From positions 3,225,501 to 3,289,500 of the forward strand of contig NZ_AP023367.1 of NCBI RefSeq assembly GCF_014218335.1: a stretch of DNA of 64,000 nt, read 5' to 3'. The notes under the pieces were generated by a model that was given only the letters and a program-made list of their open reading frames with translations, was not told where the DNA came from and did no database searches. Every line of letters begins with the position of its first letter. Position 1 is the stretch's first letter. A program made the position numbers and the translations under genes. The stretch comes from Anaerocolumna cellulosilytica (GTDB lineage Bacteria > Bacillota > Clostridia > Lachnospirales > Lachnospiraceae). Positions 34,863 to 44,717 of this stretch are shown here, one piece after another.

Positions 34863-35600
34863 CTAATGCAGACTTTCACCCGGTAATATCATTTTTTTCT
34901 TATTCATCTTAAGGATGGATTGATATGCGGCTTCCTGCTCTGCTGCCTTCTTCGTCTTACCTACACCAACCCCTAATTCCAGGTCATTTACCAAAGCGAC
35001 TACCGTAAACTGTTTATTATGATCCGGTCCTTCTTCTTTGATTAATTCATAGGATAATTGTTCTTTAAATTCGCTTTGAACAATCTCCTGCAAGATAGTC
35101 TTGCTATCGAAAAAGAGCTTTTTATTCTCAACATCTGACAGAATATATTTGCAGATAAACTCTTTTGCATTAGTAAAACCACCGTCTAAATAGATAGCTC
35201 CAATAATTGCTTCCATTGCATCTGACAATATAGAAAGACGATCTCTGCCTCCTGTTGCAGCTTCTCCCTTTCCAAGTAAAAGAAACGTACCCACTCTAAT
35301 GTCCCTGGCACAGGCAGCCAAAGTTTGTTCACATACTAGCCTTGCTCTTAACTTAGTTAAATCCCCTTCCGGCATCTTACTATTTTTCTGAAATAAATAC
35401 TCGCTGGTAACTAATTCTAATACTGCATCTCCTAAAAACTCCAGCCGCTCGTTATTATCCAGCTTATTCATCCTTTTTTCATTCGCATAAGAGCTATGAG
35501 TCAGAGCATGTTTTAGTATTTTTCTGTCACGGAATCTATAGTCTATAATATCTTCAAATTTTCTCAGTTTTTCCAATATAAGCTCTTCCGATTTATTCAT
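34863..35600 (-). CDS. rnc: Ribonuclease III
   Basis: About 245 residues from the ATG at 35600, preceded by AGGAGG; the longer frame to 35624 lacks support. The RNase III domain carries NERLEFLGDAVLELV (signature) and SDAMEAIIGAIYLDGGF with the second acidic cluster. A C-terminal dsRNA-binding domain follows (FKEQLSYELIKEEGPDHNKQ, ending with GVGKTKKAAEQEAA). It processes rRNA and structured mRNA. Order plsX-acpP-rnc-smc is standard. Confidence 0.97.
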   Translation of the reverse strand: MNKSEELILEKLRKFEDIIDYRFRDRKILKHALTHSSYANEKRMNKLDNNERLEFLGDAVLELVTSEYLFQKNSKMPEGDLTKLRARLVCEQTLAACARDIRVGTFLLLGKGEAATGGRDRLSILSDAMEAIIGAIYLDGGFTNAKEFICKYILSDVENKKLFFDSKTILQEIVQSEFKEQLSYELIKEEGPDHNKQFTVVALVNDLELGVGVGKTKKAAEQEAAYQSILKMNKKKMILPGESLH

Positions 35601-35789
35601 TCTATTCCTCCTTTCATATAACAACCATGCATAGGGTAAACTTGCTTTCTATATTACCTGAATATAAACTTTCCATTACATACCTTCAATCAAAGTATAA
35701 ATTATGTTTTACTCATACAAATGCCGTTCTATAGGAGTGCTTTTTATGCGATAGGTAAGTAACTCCTATCACATAAAGCCATCCTTTCA

Positions 35790-35823
35790 AAAAGGCAAAG
35801 CCCTTGTAATTATAAACAAGGGC
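35790..35823 (-). terminator. Terminator of acpP
   Basis: GCCCTTGT (35800-35807) and ACAAGGGC (35816-35823), an 8-bp stem; on the minus strand TTTGCCTTTTTG follows. It lies 42 bp past the acpP stop. Confidence 0.75.
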
Positions 35824-35864
35824 AAATGAACTATAATACACCCCCTGAATAAGTAAAATACTTA

Positions 35865-36095
35865 TTAGTTAAGTGCGTTTTTGATTTGATCTACTGCATC
35901 ACCAACAGTAACAATATTTTCAGCTTCTTCATTCGCAATTTCAATGTCAAACTCTTCTTCTATTCCCATGATAATCTGGAAGATATCTAAAGAGTCTGCT
36001 CCCAAGTCATCAACAAATGTTGTTTCCAGTGTAATCTCGTCTGCATCTACATTTAATACTTCGCCAATAATTTTTTGTAATTTTTCAAATTCCAT
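35865..36095 (-). CDS. acpP: Acyl carrier protein
   Basis: 76 residues from the ATG at 36095, with AAAGGTG upstream; a GTG three codons earlier overlaps that site. The phosphopantetheine serine lies in [12 protein letters not shown] (near 33-44), with the usual acidic helix II and III. It carries growing fatty acyl chains. It starts 20 bp after plsX. Ile-Phe in place of the usual Thr-Val after the DSL motif is a mild variation found in other Clostridia. Confidence 0.96.
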   Translation of the reverse strand: MEFEKLQKIIGEVLNVDADEITLETTFVDDLGADSLDIFQIIMGIEEEFDIEIANEEAENIVTVGDAVDQIKNALN

Positions 36096-36115
36096 AATAA
36101 TCACCTTTCTTTGCT

Positions 36116-37126
36116 TTATTCTTCTTCCTGAATATTTAGCCTTATTTTTTCATTTATTTTTTGTTCTGTAAATGTAATACATTGGAGAATTGAATTCTTA
36201 ACTTCTACACTCTTGGAATTGCCGTGGGATTTTACCACTAATCCTTTGAGTCCAAGCATCGGCGCTCCACCATAACTAGAAGCGTCAAAAGATTTTAAGG
36301 TTTCTTTTAAAGCCGATTTACAGAGCATAGCCCCAATCTTACTTTTTGTAGTACTCATAAGGCCGGTTTTAATTTTGCCTATCAAAGCACCACCTAAACC
36401 TTCATATAACTTTAAAATAACATTTCCCACAAATGCTTCACAGACAATTACATCTGCGCCACCGTTGGGAATCTCTCTCGCTTCAATACTTCCAATGAAA
36501 TTAATATCATTACAGTTTTTAAGTAACGGAAAAGTTTCCTTTACCAACATATTCCCTTTTTCTTCTTCCGTACCTATATTCACGATTGCAACTCTGGGAT
36601 TTTTTATACCGATTACGTTTTCCATATAAACAGAACCCATTTTTGCAAACTGAACTAAATGTGACGGTCTGGCATCAACATTAGCCCCACAATCAATAAG
36701 TAAGGATACACCATTCACTGTTGGTATCAACGGTGCTAACGGAGGGCGTTCAATCCCTTTTATTCTCCCAACTATTAACTGTCCTCCAACCAGAACTGCT
36801 CCAGTGCTGCCAGCTGATACAAAAGCATCTGCTTCACCGTTTTTGACCAAACTTAAAGCTACAACGACGGAAGAATTTTTTTTACGACGGATTGCCATAA
36901 CAGGGGCTTCATCATTAGTAATAACCTCGTCTGCATTCACCACTATAATTCGGTCATAATCATAGCTGTATTGCTTCAACTCTGACCGGATTTCAGCTTC
37001 CTTTCCGACTAAAAAAACTTTTATATCTTTCCTTTCGTTAATAGCTTCTACGGCACCTTTCACAATCTGTCCAGGAGCATTGTCTCCGCCCATTGCGTCT
37101 ACTGCAACTCTCACACTTTTGTCCAT
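36116..37126 (-). CDS. plsX: Phosphate acyltransferase PlsX
   Basis: A 336-residue protein starting with [20 protein letters not shown], the PlsX signature, then [12 protein letters not shown] (near 105) and [17 protein letters not shown]. It makes acyl-phosphate from acyl-ACP for phospholipid synthesis, fitting the acpP gene directly downstream. GGGAG precedes the ATG. The rpmF gene often found just upstream is not here. Confidence 0.97.
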   Translation of the reverse strand: MDKSVRVAVDAMGGDNAPGQIVKGAVEAINERKDIKVFLVGKEAEIRSELKQYSYDYDRIIVVNADEVITNDEAPVMAIRRKKNSSVVVALSLVKNGEADAFVSAGSTGAVLVGGQLIVGRIKGIERPPLAPLIPTVNGVSLLIDCGANVDARPSHLVQFAKMGSVYMENVIGIKNPRVAIVNIGTEEEKGNMLVKETFPLLKNCNDINFIGSIEAREIPNGGADVIVCEAFVGNVILKLYEGLGGALIGKIKTGLMSTTKSKIGAMLCKSALKETLKSFDASSYGGAPMLGLKGLVVKSHGNSKSVEVKNSILQCITFTEQKINEKIRLNIQEEE

Positions 37127-37304
37127 AGCTGGCTCCCATCTGCGCTAATATTGCACTGCATACTGATTTCCAAATAGTAGTATCCTTAAACACAGTATCT
37201 TCAAAAAAACACATCAAATATTAAGGAAAAAACTTACCCTGTCAGTATCTATACACAATATACTAGATATTATTATAAAAATCAACCACAAATTACGAAA
37301 AAAA

Positions 37305-37402
37305 TAAGTGATATTCCTAAGCCGTTAGAAGCAGTTACGAATTCAAAGTTGATCTACTTCGTATTTGCAACAGCTTCTGAAAGACTAACGGAATAACACT
37401 TA
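37305..37402 (-). repeat. 98-bp interrupted hairpin (cheR terminator or miniature element)
   Basis: The outer arms TAAGTGATATTCC (37305-37317) and GGAATAACACTTA (37390-37402) pair with one mismatch. Further pairs run inward in order: CCGTTAG/CTAACGG, AGAAGC/GCTTCT, TACGAA/TTCGTA. On the minus strand TTATTTTTTT follows, which suits a terminator of cheR. The size, multi-block pairing and TA at both ends also suit a MITE-like element; a genome-wide copy count would separate the two. Confidence 0.5.
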
Positions 37403-37451
37403 CATAATATATAGTATAATTATAATGCTTAAATAGCTACATATACCTATA

Positions 37452-38231
37452 CTAGCTTTTTTTATAAAAGAATGACTTATAAGTTGTATATTGAAGATTT
37501 TGAGGCTGTATAATCTGCTCCGTACTTCCTACAAACAAAATACCATCCTTTTTGAGGGAAGAATTGAATTTTTTGTAAATCGTATTCTTTGCATCTTCCG
37601 TAAAGTAGATAAGAACATTCCTGCATACAATCAAATCACACTGACCGGGGTATTCATCCTTTAAAAGATTATGTTGCCTGAACTCGACACACGCCTTAAT
37701 ACTATCTGCTATCTGATAAGTACTGTTGTTAATTTCCCGAAAATATTTAGTCAAAAACTCAGGCGGGAGACCCTTTAGACTCTTAACATTATAAAGACCT
37801 AATTTAGCTTTCTCCAAAACCTGTTTATCTATGTCCGTAGCAATTACTTTAATACGTGACAAAGGCATGAACTTTGACAGCAGCATAACCAATGAATACG
37901 GTTCATCCCCAGTTGAACAAGCAGCACTCCAGATTTTTAAATTGTTTCCAAATCTGTTAAACAGATATGGTAACACGTCTTGTTCCAGAAGCTTCCACTG
38001 TTCCGGGTTACGATAAAACTCTGAGACATTAATAGTGAGATAATTTACAAACTCTTCAAACATAACCGGATTCTTGCGTATGGTTTCAATATAGTCGGAA
38101 TAAGATGTAATTCTGTGTTTTGCTATTAATGCGTCAATTCTACGCTTCATTTGACGTTCTTTATAAGAGCTTAAATCTATTTTGGTTATCGCAAAAACCT
38201 GATTTTTAAATATTTCGTAATTATCCGCCAA
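37452..38231 (-). CDS. cheR: CheR-type protein-glutamate methyltransferase
   Basis: A 259-residue protein with the N-terminal CheR helical domain (SSYKERQMKRRIDALIAKHR, then FVNYLTINVSEFYRNPEQW) and the SAM-binding domain: IWSAACSTGDEPYSLVMLL, VIATDIDKQVLEKA and CDLIVCRNVLIYF. It methylates glutamates of chemoreceptors. The start is a TTG with GGGAG nine bases upstream. No other chemotaxis gene is in the window, so it is an orphan copy. Confidence 0.93.
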   Translation of the reverse strand: MADNYEIFKNQVFAITKIDLSSYKERQMKRRIDALIAKHRITSYSDYIETIRKNPVMFEEFVNYLTINVSEFYRNPEQWKLLEQDVLPYLFNRFGNNLKIWSAACSTGDEPYSLVMLLSKFMPLSRIKVIATDIDKQVLEKAKLGLYNVKSLKGLPPEFLTKYFREINNSTYQIADSIKACVEFRQHNLLKDEYPGQCDLIVCRNVLIYFTEDAKNTIYKKFNSSLKKDGILFVGSTEQIIQPQNLQYTTYKSFFYKKS

Positions 38232-38282
38232 ATAGAAACACTCCCTTTTCTCTTCTCGTATTGTTCCTATCTTAAGTTCCGA

Positions 38283-39383
38283 TTATTCTTCTGTAACAGC
38301 GTCTGCACTTTCTGCATCATTTGTTTCAGCAGTTTCATCAAGAGCTTTAATGCTTAAGCTGATTTTCTTTTCATCGTTATTAAAATCAACAACCCTTGCA
38401 GTAATTTCCTGACCGGCTTTTAATACATCTGCTGGTTTTTCAACATGCTCTCTGGAAATCTGGGATACATGAAGTAACGCATCCACGCCGGGTTCTAACT
38501 CAACAAAAGCACCGAAATCTGTCATTCTAGCCACTTTTCCAGTTACTACATTTCCTACAGCATATTTTTCTGAAGCTTTAATCCAAGGATTTTCATCTTC
38601 AAATTTTAAACTCAGTGCAATCTTTTCTCCGGAGATGTCTTTGATTAATACTTTAACCGTATCGCCTACTTTAAATACCTTTTTAGGATTTTCTACTCTA
38701 CCCCAAGACATTTCAGAAATATGAAGAAGTCCATCTGCACCACCAAGATCAATAAAGGCACCAAAATCAGTTACATTCTTAACTACGCCTTCAACAGTCA
38801 TACCTGCACTGATTCTTTCGAATAACTCTTTTTGCATAGCTTGTTTCTTAGCAACGATTAATTGTTTACGATCACCGATAATTCTTCTCTTTTTCGGATT
38901 GAATTCACTGATAACAAATTCAACATCCTGTCCTGCATATTTACCTAAGTTTTTTTCATATCCATCGGAAACTAAGCTTGCAGGAATAAACACTCTTGTT
39001 TCATCCACTATAACACTTAAGCCACCTTCTAATACAGCAGCTACTTTAGCAGTTAATACTTCCTTATTGTTAAATGCTTCTTCTAAACGTTTACTTCCTT
39101 TTTCAGCAGCCAATCTCTTATAAGTTAATAGAACTTGTCCTTCTCCATCATTAACTTTAAGTACCTTTGCCTGTAATACATCACCTTCTTTAACGGCTGT
39201 AGTTAAATCAGCATTTGGTGTGTTCGTAAATTCACTTCTGGTAATGATACCATCAGCCTTGTAGCCTATATTTAAGACAATCTCGTCTTCTTTTACACGT
39301 ATTACAGTGCCCTCTACTACCTCTCCGTTTTGTATTGTTTTTAATGATTCCTCCAATAATTGTTCAAAACTCATTTCTGACAT
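38283..39383 (-). CDS. rpsA: S1-domain ribosomal protein (RpsA-type)
   Basis: A 366-residue protein with four S1 OB-fold repeats (about residues 17-85, 100-165, 185-255 and 270-340); the third and fourth carry VKNVTDFGAFIDLGGADGLL and VARMTDFGAFVELEPGVDAL. Low-GC Gram-positive S1 proteins are shorter than the six-repeat E. coli S1 and aid mRNA binding. The ATG overlaps the end of ispH by 13 bp in another frame, with AGGAGG inside ispH. In many Clostridia the two are fused. The acidic Ala/Glu-rich tail is typical. Confidence 0.93.
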   Translation of the reverse strand: MSEMSFEQLLEESLKTIQNGEVVEGTVIRVKEDEIVLNIGYKADGIITRSEFTNTPNADLTTAVKEGDVLQAKVLKVNDGEGQVLLTYKRLAAEKGSKRLEEAFNNKEVLTAKVAAVLEGGLSVIVDETRVFIPASLVSDGYEKNLGKYAGQDVEFVISEFNPKKRRIIGDRKQLIVAKKQAMQKELFERISAGMTVEGVVKNVTDFGAFIDLGGADGLLHISEMSWGRVENPKKVFKVGDTVKVLIKDISGEKIALSLKFEDENPWIKASEKYAVGNVVTGKVARMTDFGAFVELEPGVDALLHVSQISREHVEKPADVLKAGQEITARVVDFNNDEKKISLSIKALDETAETNDAESADAVTEE

Positions 39384-40216
39384 GCGGTATGAACCTCCTT
39401 GATAATATTGTTTGGGGTGGATGCCCCTGCTGTAATACCTACGCTACGAAAAGATTGGAGTTCCTCCAAATCCAGGTCTCTAAGTGTCTGTATATAGTAA
39501 GTATTTTCACATTCTGATTTAGATATTTCGTAAAGCTTTCTGGTATTCGAACTATGCAAGTCTCCGATTACAACCATAGCGTCAGATTCTAAGGCAAGCT
39601 TCCTTGCTTCTGTTTGACGCTCCTCGGTGGCATTGCAAATTGTATTTAGAACAATTATATCATAACCCTTTTTTGATATAATTTCAACTAAATCTTGAAA
39701 ATTCTTGTAATTAAATGTCGTTTGGGACACAATACAGATTTTTTTATTCCTTGATAAATCAAGGGTTTCTGCTTCTTCGGCACTTTCAACAACTGTATAA
39801 TTATTCTTGCACCAGCCTATAATCCCTTCCACTTCTGGATGTTTCTTATTTCCGATTATAACAATATGATGTCCAAGATTGCTGTTTTCCCTAACTATTT
39901 TGTGTATTTTTAAAACATATGGACAGGTTGCATCGATTATTTTTAGTCCCCGGGCTTTTATATTATTATATACCTCTTCTGAAACACCATGAGAACGTAT
40001 AATTATTGTACCCTCGGAAATGCCTTTTAATTCTTCCATTGTCTGAATGACTGAAACACCTTTTTCGGCTAAATCTGCAACTACTTCGGCGTTATGAATA
40101 ATAGGACCATAGGTGTAAACTTTTCCGCCCTTTTCTATTTCATTATAAACGGTGTCTACTGCACGCTTTACGCCAAAGCAAAACCCCGCAGTTTCCGCAA
40201 GCACTACTTCTTTCAT
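39371..40216 (-). CDS. ispH: 4-hydroxy-3-methylbut-2-enyl diphosphate reductase
   Basis: A 281-residue iron-sulfur enzyme of the non-mevalonate isoprenoid pathway. The three cluster cysteines are in AGFCFGVKRAV (Cys 13), DATCPYV (near 97) and NTICNATEERQ (near 193). SHGV and the SxN motif (HSSNTRKL) bind the substrate. It makes IPP and DMAPP. GGAG precedes the ATG. It is between cmk and the S1 gene, whose start it overlaps. Confidence 0.96.
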   Translation of the reverse strand: MKEVVLAETAGFCFGVKRAVDTVYNEIEKGGKVYTYGPIIHNAEVVADLAEKGVSVIQTMEELKGISEGTIIIRSHGVSEEVYNNIKARGLKIIDATCPYVLKIHKIVRENSNLGHHIVIIGNKKHPEVEGIIGWCKNNYTVVESAEEAETLDLSRNKKICIVSQTTFNYKNFQDLVEIISKKGYDIIVLNTICNATEERQTEARKLALESDAMVVIGDLHSSNTRKLYEISKSECENTYYIQTLRDLDLEELQSFRSVGITAGASTPNNIIKEVHTACQK

Positions 40217-40236
40217 TTTACACAGCTCCTTTTTAG

Positions 40237-40926
40237 CTAATAAGCTGAATCAAAATCTCCAATTTTTGCTTTAAATAAGGAAAGAATCTCTTTAACCACC
40301 TCATCAACCGTTAAATTGGAGGTATCCAATAACACAGCATCCTCTGCCTTCTTTAAGGGAGAAATCTCCCGCTGCATATCCTGGTTATCTCTATTTATTA
40401 TATCCTGCTCTATATCATTCATGTTACAGTCAATTCCTTTTTCCTGCAACTCTTTAAAACGCCTCAAGGCCCTTTCTTTAGAGCCTGCAGTTAAATATAT
40501 CTTTAAATCAGCCTTTGGAAGAACCACCGTTCCAATATCTCTGCCATCCATAATAACATTAGAGGAAGAGGCTATTTTTTTCTGAAGCTGGACCATCTTT
40601 TTTCTTACTTCATTAATTTTCGCCACAGCAGAAGCCATCATTCCTGCTTCTTCACTTCTTATTAGACCTGTTACATTGTCACCATTAAGCAGTACCTGCT
40701 GCACTCCTTCCTGATAATTGAGCGATATAGTAACTTCATTGCAGGCCGCTGCTATGCTTCGCTCATCTGTTGCAGCAATTTCTTTGCTAATAACAAATAA
40801 TCCCATTGCACGGTACATAGCACCAGTATCTACATAGATAAATTTTAACTGCTCCGCAATTTTTTTTGCAATGGTACTTTTCCCCGCACCGGCAGGTCCA
40901 TCTATTGCAATATTGTAGTTTTTCAT
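40237..40926 (-). CDS. cmk: Cytidylate kinase
   Basis: A 229-residue nucleotide kinase: P-loop IDGPAGAGKSTIAKKIA (near 8-24), VDTGAMYRAMGL (near 32) and VIMDGRDIGTVVLPKADLKI (near 124-143). It phosphorylates CMP and dCMP. It precedes ispH by 20 bp; cmk-ispH-rpsA is a conserved order in Clostridia. Confidence 0.96.
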   Translation of the reverse strand: MKNYNIAIDGPAGAGKSTIAKKIAEQLKFIYVDTGAMYRAMGLFVISKEIAATDERSIAAACNEVTISLNYQEGVQQVLLNGDNVTGLIRSEEAGMMASAVAKINEVRKKMVQLQKKIASSSNVIMDGRDIGTVVLPKADLKIYLTAGSKERALRRFKELQEKGIDCNMNDIEQDIINRDNQDMQREISPLKKAEDAVLLDTSNLTVDEVVKEILSLFKAKIGDFDSAY

Positions 40927-40971
40927 TTTCTTTATCCTATCCGCATTATTTTACCTATAAAATTCACAAAA

Positions 40972-42213
40972 TCAAACTGCATTTCCAGCAGAATAAGCTG
41001 TTGACCACGCAATCTGTAAGTTAAATCCACCTGTTAAGGCATCCAAATCCAGTACTTCTCCAACAAAAAATACATTTGACACCAGTTTAGACTCCATTGT
41101 TGTTGGGTTAATTTCTTTTACCTGTATGCCACCTTTTGTTATAACTGCTTCATTGTAATCCCGTAATCTACTAATATGAAGTTCCAAGCCTTTTAGAAGC
41201 TGTACCAATCTGCTGCGCTCTTCCTTGGTTATGAAATTTACTTTTTTTTCCGGGTCGATTTTGCTTAATGCTATTATAACTTGAATTAACTTTCGTGGCA
41301 AGAGTTGATCTAGTGCATTCTTATATTGTTTGTTGCTAAATTCTTCAAAATCTCTTAATATTCTGGCATCAAGCTGTTCTCTGGTTAATGCAGGTTTTAA
41401 ATCGATTGACAATATTAAATCCTTATTCTCCATATAAGGTATACAATAACTGCTGGCACTAAGAATAACCGGTCCGCTGACACCAAAATGGGTAAATAGC
41501 AACTCACCAAAATCCGAATAAATCTCTTTACCTTTTGAGTTTATGGATATTTTAATATTTTTGAGAGCAAGTCCCTGCAATTCCTTCACAAGCCTAGCTT
41601 CTTCTATATTCATGGGGACAAGAGAAGGATATAGTTTAGTTATAGAATGCCCGGCTGCCTTTGCAAAACGGTATCCATCACCGGTAGAACCTGTAGAGGG
41701 ATAGGATAATCCTCCGGTGGCTACAATCAATTTTTCTCCATACAAAATATCAGCATGGTTGATTTGAACCCCTTGAAATACAGTACCCTGATACAGTATA
41801 TCTGTAACCTCATTTTGATAGCGAATCTCTACCTGAAGACGTTTTAATTCTTTTAACAATGCTCCAATTACATCAGAAGACTTGTCCGATTCAGGAAATA
41901 CACGGTTACCACGTTCTATTTTTGTTTTCAAACCGATATCTTCTAAAAACTGCATAAAATCAAAATTGGTAAAACCATAAAATGCTCCATACAAAAACTT
42001 TCTATTTGTTACGACATTTTGAAACAAATCCTCTATATCACAGGCATTGGTAATATTGCACCTTCCCTTTCCTGTTATATATAATTTCTTTCCAAGTTTA
42101 TCATTCTTTTCAAGAAGAACTACTTTTTTACCGTTTCTAGCTGCAATAATAGCAGAAAACATTCCTGCCGCACCGCCTCCAACTACGATAACTTCTATTT
42201 TTGTATTACTCAT
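40972..42213 (-). CDS. HI0933/YhiN-family flavoprotein
   Basis: About 413 residues from the ATG at 42213, which has AGGGA upstream; the frame extends 19 codons further with no family match. N-terminal FAD-binding VIVVGGGAAGMFSAIIAARN, then YITGKGRCNITNAC, and near the C-terminus FFVGEVLDLDALTGGFNLQI with AWSTAYSAG. Members are NAD(P)/FAD oxidoreductases (YhiN, BaiN types); the substrate is unknown. It lies upstream of cmk in the same orientation, 45 bp away. Confidence 0.9.
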   Translation of the reverse strand: MSNTKIEVIVVGGGAAGMFSAIIAARNGKKVVLLEKNDKLGKKLYITGKGRCNITNACDIEDLFQNVVTNRKFLYGAFYGFTNFDFMQFLEDIGLKTKIERGNRVFPESDKSSDVIGALLKELKRLQVEIRYQNEVTDILYQGTVFQGVQINHADILYGEKLIVATGGLSYPSTGSTGDGYRFAKAAGHSITKLYPSLVPMNIEEARLVKELQGLALKNIKISINSKGKEIYSDFGELLFTHFGVSGPVILSASSYCIPYMENKDLILSIDLKPALTREQLDARILRDFEEFSNKQYKNALDQLLPRKLIQVIIALSKIDPEKKVNFITKEERSRLVQLLKGLELHISRLRDYNEAVITKGGIQVKEINPTTMESKLVSNVFFVGEVLDLDALTGGFNLQIAWSTAYSAGNAV

Positions 42214-42312
42214 TATTATCCCTATCGCTACCACGATGCGAATGATAATCCACGGATTCAATGAACCCATTCGCGGTACTTTCTTTATTTATATTTTCTT
42301 AAAGTTATATGG

Positions 42313-42353
42313 AAAAATTCCGATTCCGGTTTTATCGGAATCAGAATTTTTTA
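42313..42353 (-). terminator. Terminator after the GerMN lipoprotein gene
   Basis: On the minus strand an AAAATTCTGATTCCG-type arm pairs with CGGAATCGGAATTTT across a short loop, followed by TCC after five T. It lies about 35 bp past the stop at 42383. Confidence 0.75.
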
Positions 42354-42382
42354 TAGCTATATTCAAATGATAATTACAAAGT

Positions 42383-43033
42383 CTATTTTGTTTTCGTTCC
42401 ATCAAGATAAACTTCATTTAACCCAAACAAATAATGTCCAGAAGAATATTCTTTTCCTTCTACTCTAAAGATCACCTTAGGATATTCATCCTTAAGATTG
42501 TCCACAAGACTTTGAGCAATGGCGTCTAATATGGTGGTCTCTACACCGCTTCCAACATTAATAAGGGGTGCATAGTCATTTAAAAAACTGACTATAACTG
42601 TATCCTTATCCGTAGTAACATTCTCGATTCCCACTGATATGAGTCTGTCATCAAAGGAATCAATCACTAAATCAACAATTAATTCAGGTGTCAATTCACT
42701 ATTTTCAGGTACTAAAGCTACAACAGATTCCACTTCCTGTGTATTTTGATTTATTGTATAGATGGGTACCTCTATACTGGCAACGGGAGCAGGCTGACCT
42801 GTTCCTTTTTCTCCCTTGGGTGTGTCTGTTGGTTGCAATATAGAATCAGATACCGTTTCACTATTTTTAGTCTCAACTTCCGTATCTGAGTTTTGAAGCT
42901 CGATATTTTCTGAAAACATATCACCAGCACTTCCGTCAATAGACTTATTACGTGCGGGAGAACAAGCTGTAGTTGTTAAAGCCAATATCAAAGCAGCTGA
43001 TAAGCACATCTGTCTGACTATCTTAATCTTCAA
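42383..43033 (-). CDS. GerMN-domain lipoprotein
   Basis: A 216-residue protein. A signal peptide ends in the lipobox LTTTAC (Cys 24), then a Ser/Thr/Pro-rich linker (about 30-90), then a GerMN-type domain with VIVSFLNDYAPLINVGSGVE and ETTILDAIAQSLVDNL and the end VEGKEYSSGHYLFG. GerMN domains occur in the spore germination/sporulation protein GerM and in lipoprotein LpqB. The protein is anchored outside the membrane. The start is a TTG with GGAGAG seven bases upstream. Sporulation control was not visible. Confidence 0.8.
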   Translation of the reverse strand: MKIKIVRQMCLSAALILALTTTACSPARNKSIDGSAGDMFSENIELQNSDTEVETKNSETVSDSILQPTDTPKGEKGTGQPAPVASIEVPIYTINQNTQEVESVVALVPENSELTPELIVDLVIDSFDDRLISVGIENVTTDKDTVIVSFLNDYAPLINVGSGVETTILDAIAQSLVDNLKDEYPKVIFRVEGKEYSSGHYLFGLNEVYLDGTKTK

Positions 43034-43454
43034 TACAATCTCTCCTTACATATAATACCAAGATACCAGTTAAAATATTATTTATAAATCAATAGATTTT
43101 TCCCATCATCATACAAAGCAGTTTTCAGAAATCAATTCCATGCCTGGTTAATATTTATACAACAACCAAATTCTACTTTCTAATGCTAATAATATTCCTT
43201 AACTATGTCATTTTTATGTTAAAACCTTGATAATTTCATGTTTGCAAAGATTGAAAGAAACATAATCACATTCCTTTTCAGACAGATACTAGCACAACGA
43301 AGTGATATTACAAAATCTACATATATTAACAATTATACCTATTTTTGTGTATTTATACATAAACTCTATAACTTATACATTGTTGTTTTTTTATTCTAAA
43401 CGATTGATGCCATTTCCGTTACTTATTTCCAACAATTAACACGTTCAAATCCTT
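43034..43454. other. AT-rich noncoding gap
   Basis: A gap of about 420 bp between the GerMN lipoprotein gene and cinA. No open frame, RNA gene or strong hairpin was recognised. The minus-strand lipoprotein promoter should lie here. Confidence 0.4.
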
Positions 43455-44702
43455 TTAGCTTTCATCGAGAATACAATTTCTTAATAAATTCAATGCATAA
43501 ATAACCGTAGAATTCCTTATTTTTTGTCGATTTCCTTTTAGACGAAGCTCTTGTACTGTTACCTTGCCCTGTAAATAGCAGGCCACGTATACAAGCCCTA
43601 CTGGTTTTTCTTGTGTACCACCCTCAGGCCCTGCAATTCCTGTAACAGCTATAGATGCATCGCTTCCTGCTGCCTTTGCCGCTCCCTTAGCCATCTCTAT
43701 CGCAGTTTCTGCACTCACAGCACCATGGCTTTTTAGTGTTTCTGCATCTACGCCAAGATATTTCTGTTTTGCTTCATTGGAATAGGTTATAAAACCTTCA
43801 CCTAAAACAGACGATACGCCGGCTACATTCACAATGCGTCCGGCCAACAGACCTCCTGTACAAGATTCAGCCAAAGCTACGGTAAGTTTATTATCAGTCA
43901 ATAGCTTAACAACAACATCTTCCAGGTTTACTTCTTCTCTGGTCGTATAAATCGTATTCTGAAATCTCTTTCTCAGTTCCTTAACCATAGGTTCAACAAG
44001 ATTTCTGCCTTCTTCAATTGTAGTTGCAGAAGCTGTAACCCTTAGGTGTACCTCTCCATCTTTTGCGTATGGGGCAATTGTAGGATTTGTCTGGGCAGCA
44101 ATAATATCCGCAATCATAGTTTCAGCTTTACTTTCGCCAATACCGCATACTTTAACCATTTCAGTATAAAAAACAGCCGTCTGTAAACTTCTCAAATATG
44201 GTATTATACCCTCTTCGAACATTGGATAAAGTTCATTTGGAGGTCCCGGTAAAAGTATAATTTTTTTGCCATTGACAGATTCTGCAATCAGTCCAGGTGC
44301 TGTACCATTATAATTGTCTATGACGATGCTGCCTTCCACTACAAGCGCTTGCTTCCAGTTATTAGAAGTAATGTCTTTTACATTCCTGCCTGCAAAGTAA
44401 CTTTTGATTTGTTCTCTGGAATGTACATCCTCTACCAGTTCTTTACCCAGAACTCTTGCTGTTACTTCCTTGGTCAAATCATCCTTTGTAGGTCCAAGGC
44501 CTCCTGTAATAATAACAATATCCGAACGATTTAAAGCTGTCTTTATGGTATCGGCAAGTCTTTCTTCATTATCACCCACAGTAATCTGAAAATAATTCGA
44601 AATCCCCAGTTCTGCAAGCTTTACTGCCAGGTAGTTTGCATTGGTATTCACTATATTACCAAGTAATATTTCTGTACCAACGCTTATTAATTCTGCTATC
44701 AT
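43455..44702 (-). CDS. cinA: CinA: MoCF domain plus nicotinamide-nucleotide amidase domain
   Basis: A 415-residue two-domain protein. The N-terminal molybdopterin-binding-like half starts AELISVGTEILLGNIVNTNA and has TGGLGPTKDDLTKEV (near 66). The C-terminal CinA domain (from about 255) has VALAESCTGGLLAGRI and GIAGPEGGTQEKPVGLVYVA. The domain pair hydrolyses pyridine-nucleotide by-products in NAD recycling, and the gene is linked to competence in streptococci. AAGGAGG precedes the ATG. It follows pgsA by 15 bp. Confidence 0.95.
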   Translation of the reverse strand: MIAELISVGTEILLGNIVNTNANYLAVKLAELGISNYFQITVGDNEERLADTIKTALNRSDIVIITGGLGPTKDDLTKEVTARVLGKELVEDVHSREQIKSYFAGRNVKDITSNNWKQALVVEGSIVIDNYNGTAPGLIAESVNGKKIILLPGPPNELYPMFEEGIIPYLRSLQTAVFYTEMVKVCGIGESKAETMIADIIAAQTNPTIAPYAKDGEVHLRVTASATTIEEGRNLVEPMVKELRKRFQNTIYTTREEVNLEDVVVKLLTDNKLTVALAESCTGGLLAGRIVNVAGVSSVLGEGFITYSNEAKQKYLGVDAETLKSHGAVSAETAIEMAKGAAKAAGSDASIAVTGIAGPEGGTQEKPVGLVYVACYLQGKVTVQELRLKGNRQKIRNSTVIYALNLLRNCILDES

Positions 44703-44717
44703 AGGACGCCTCCTTAA

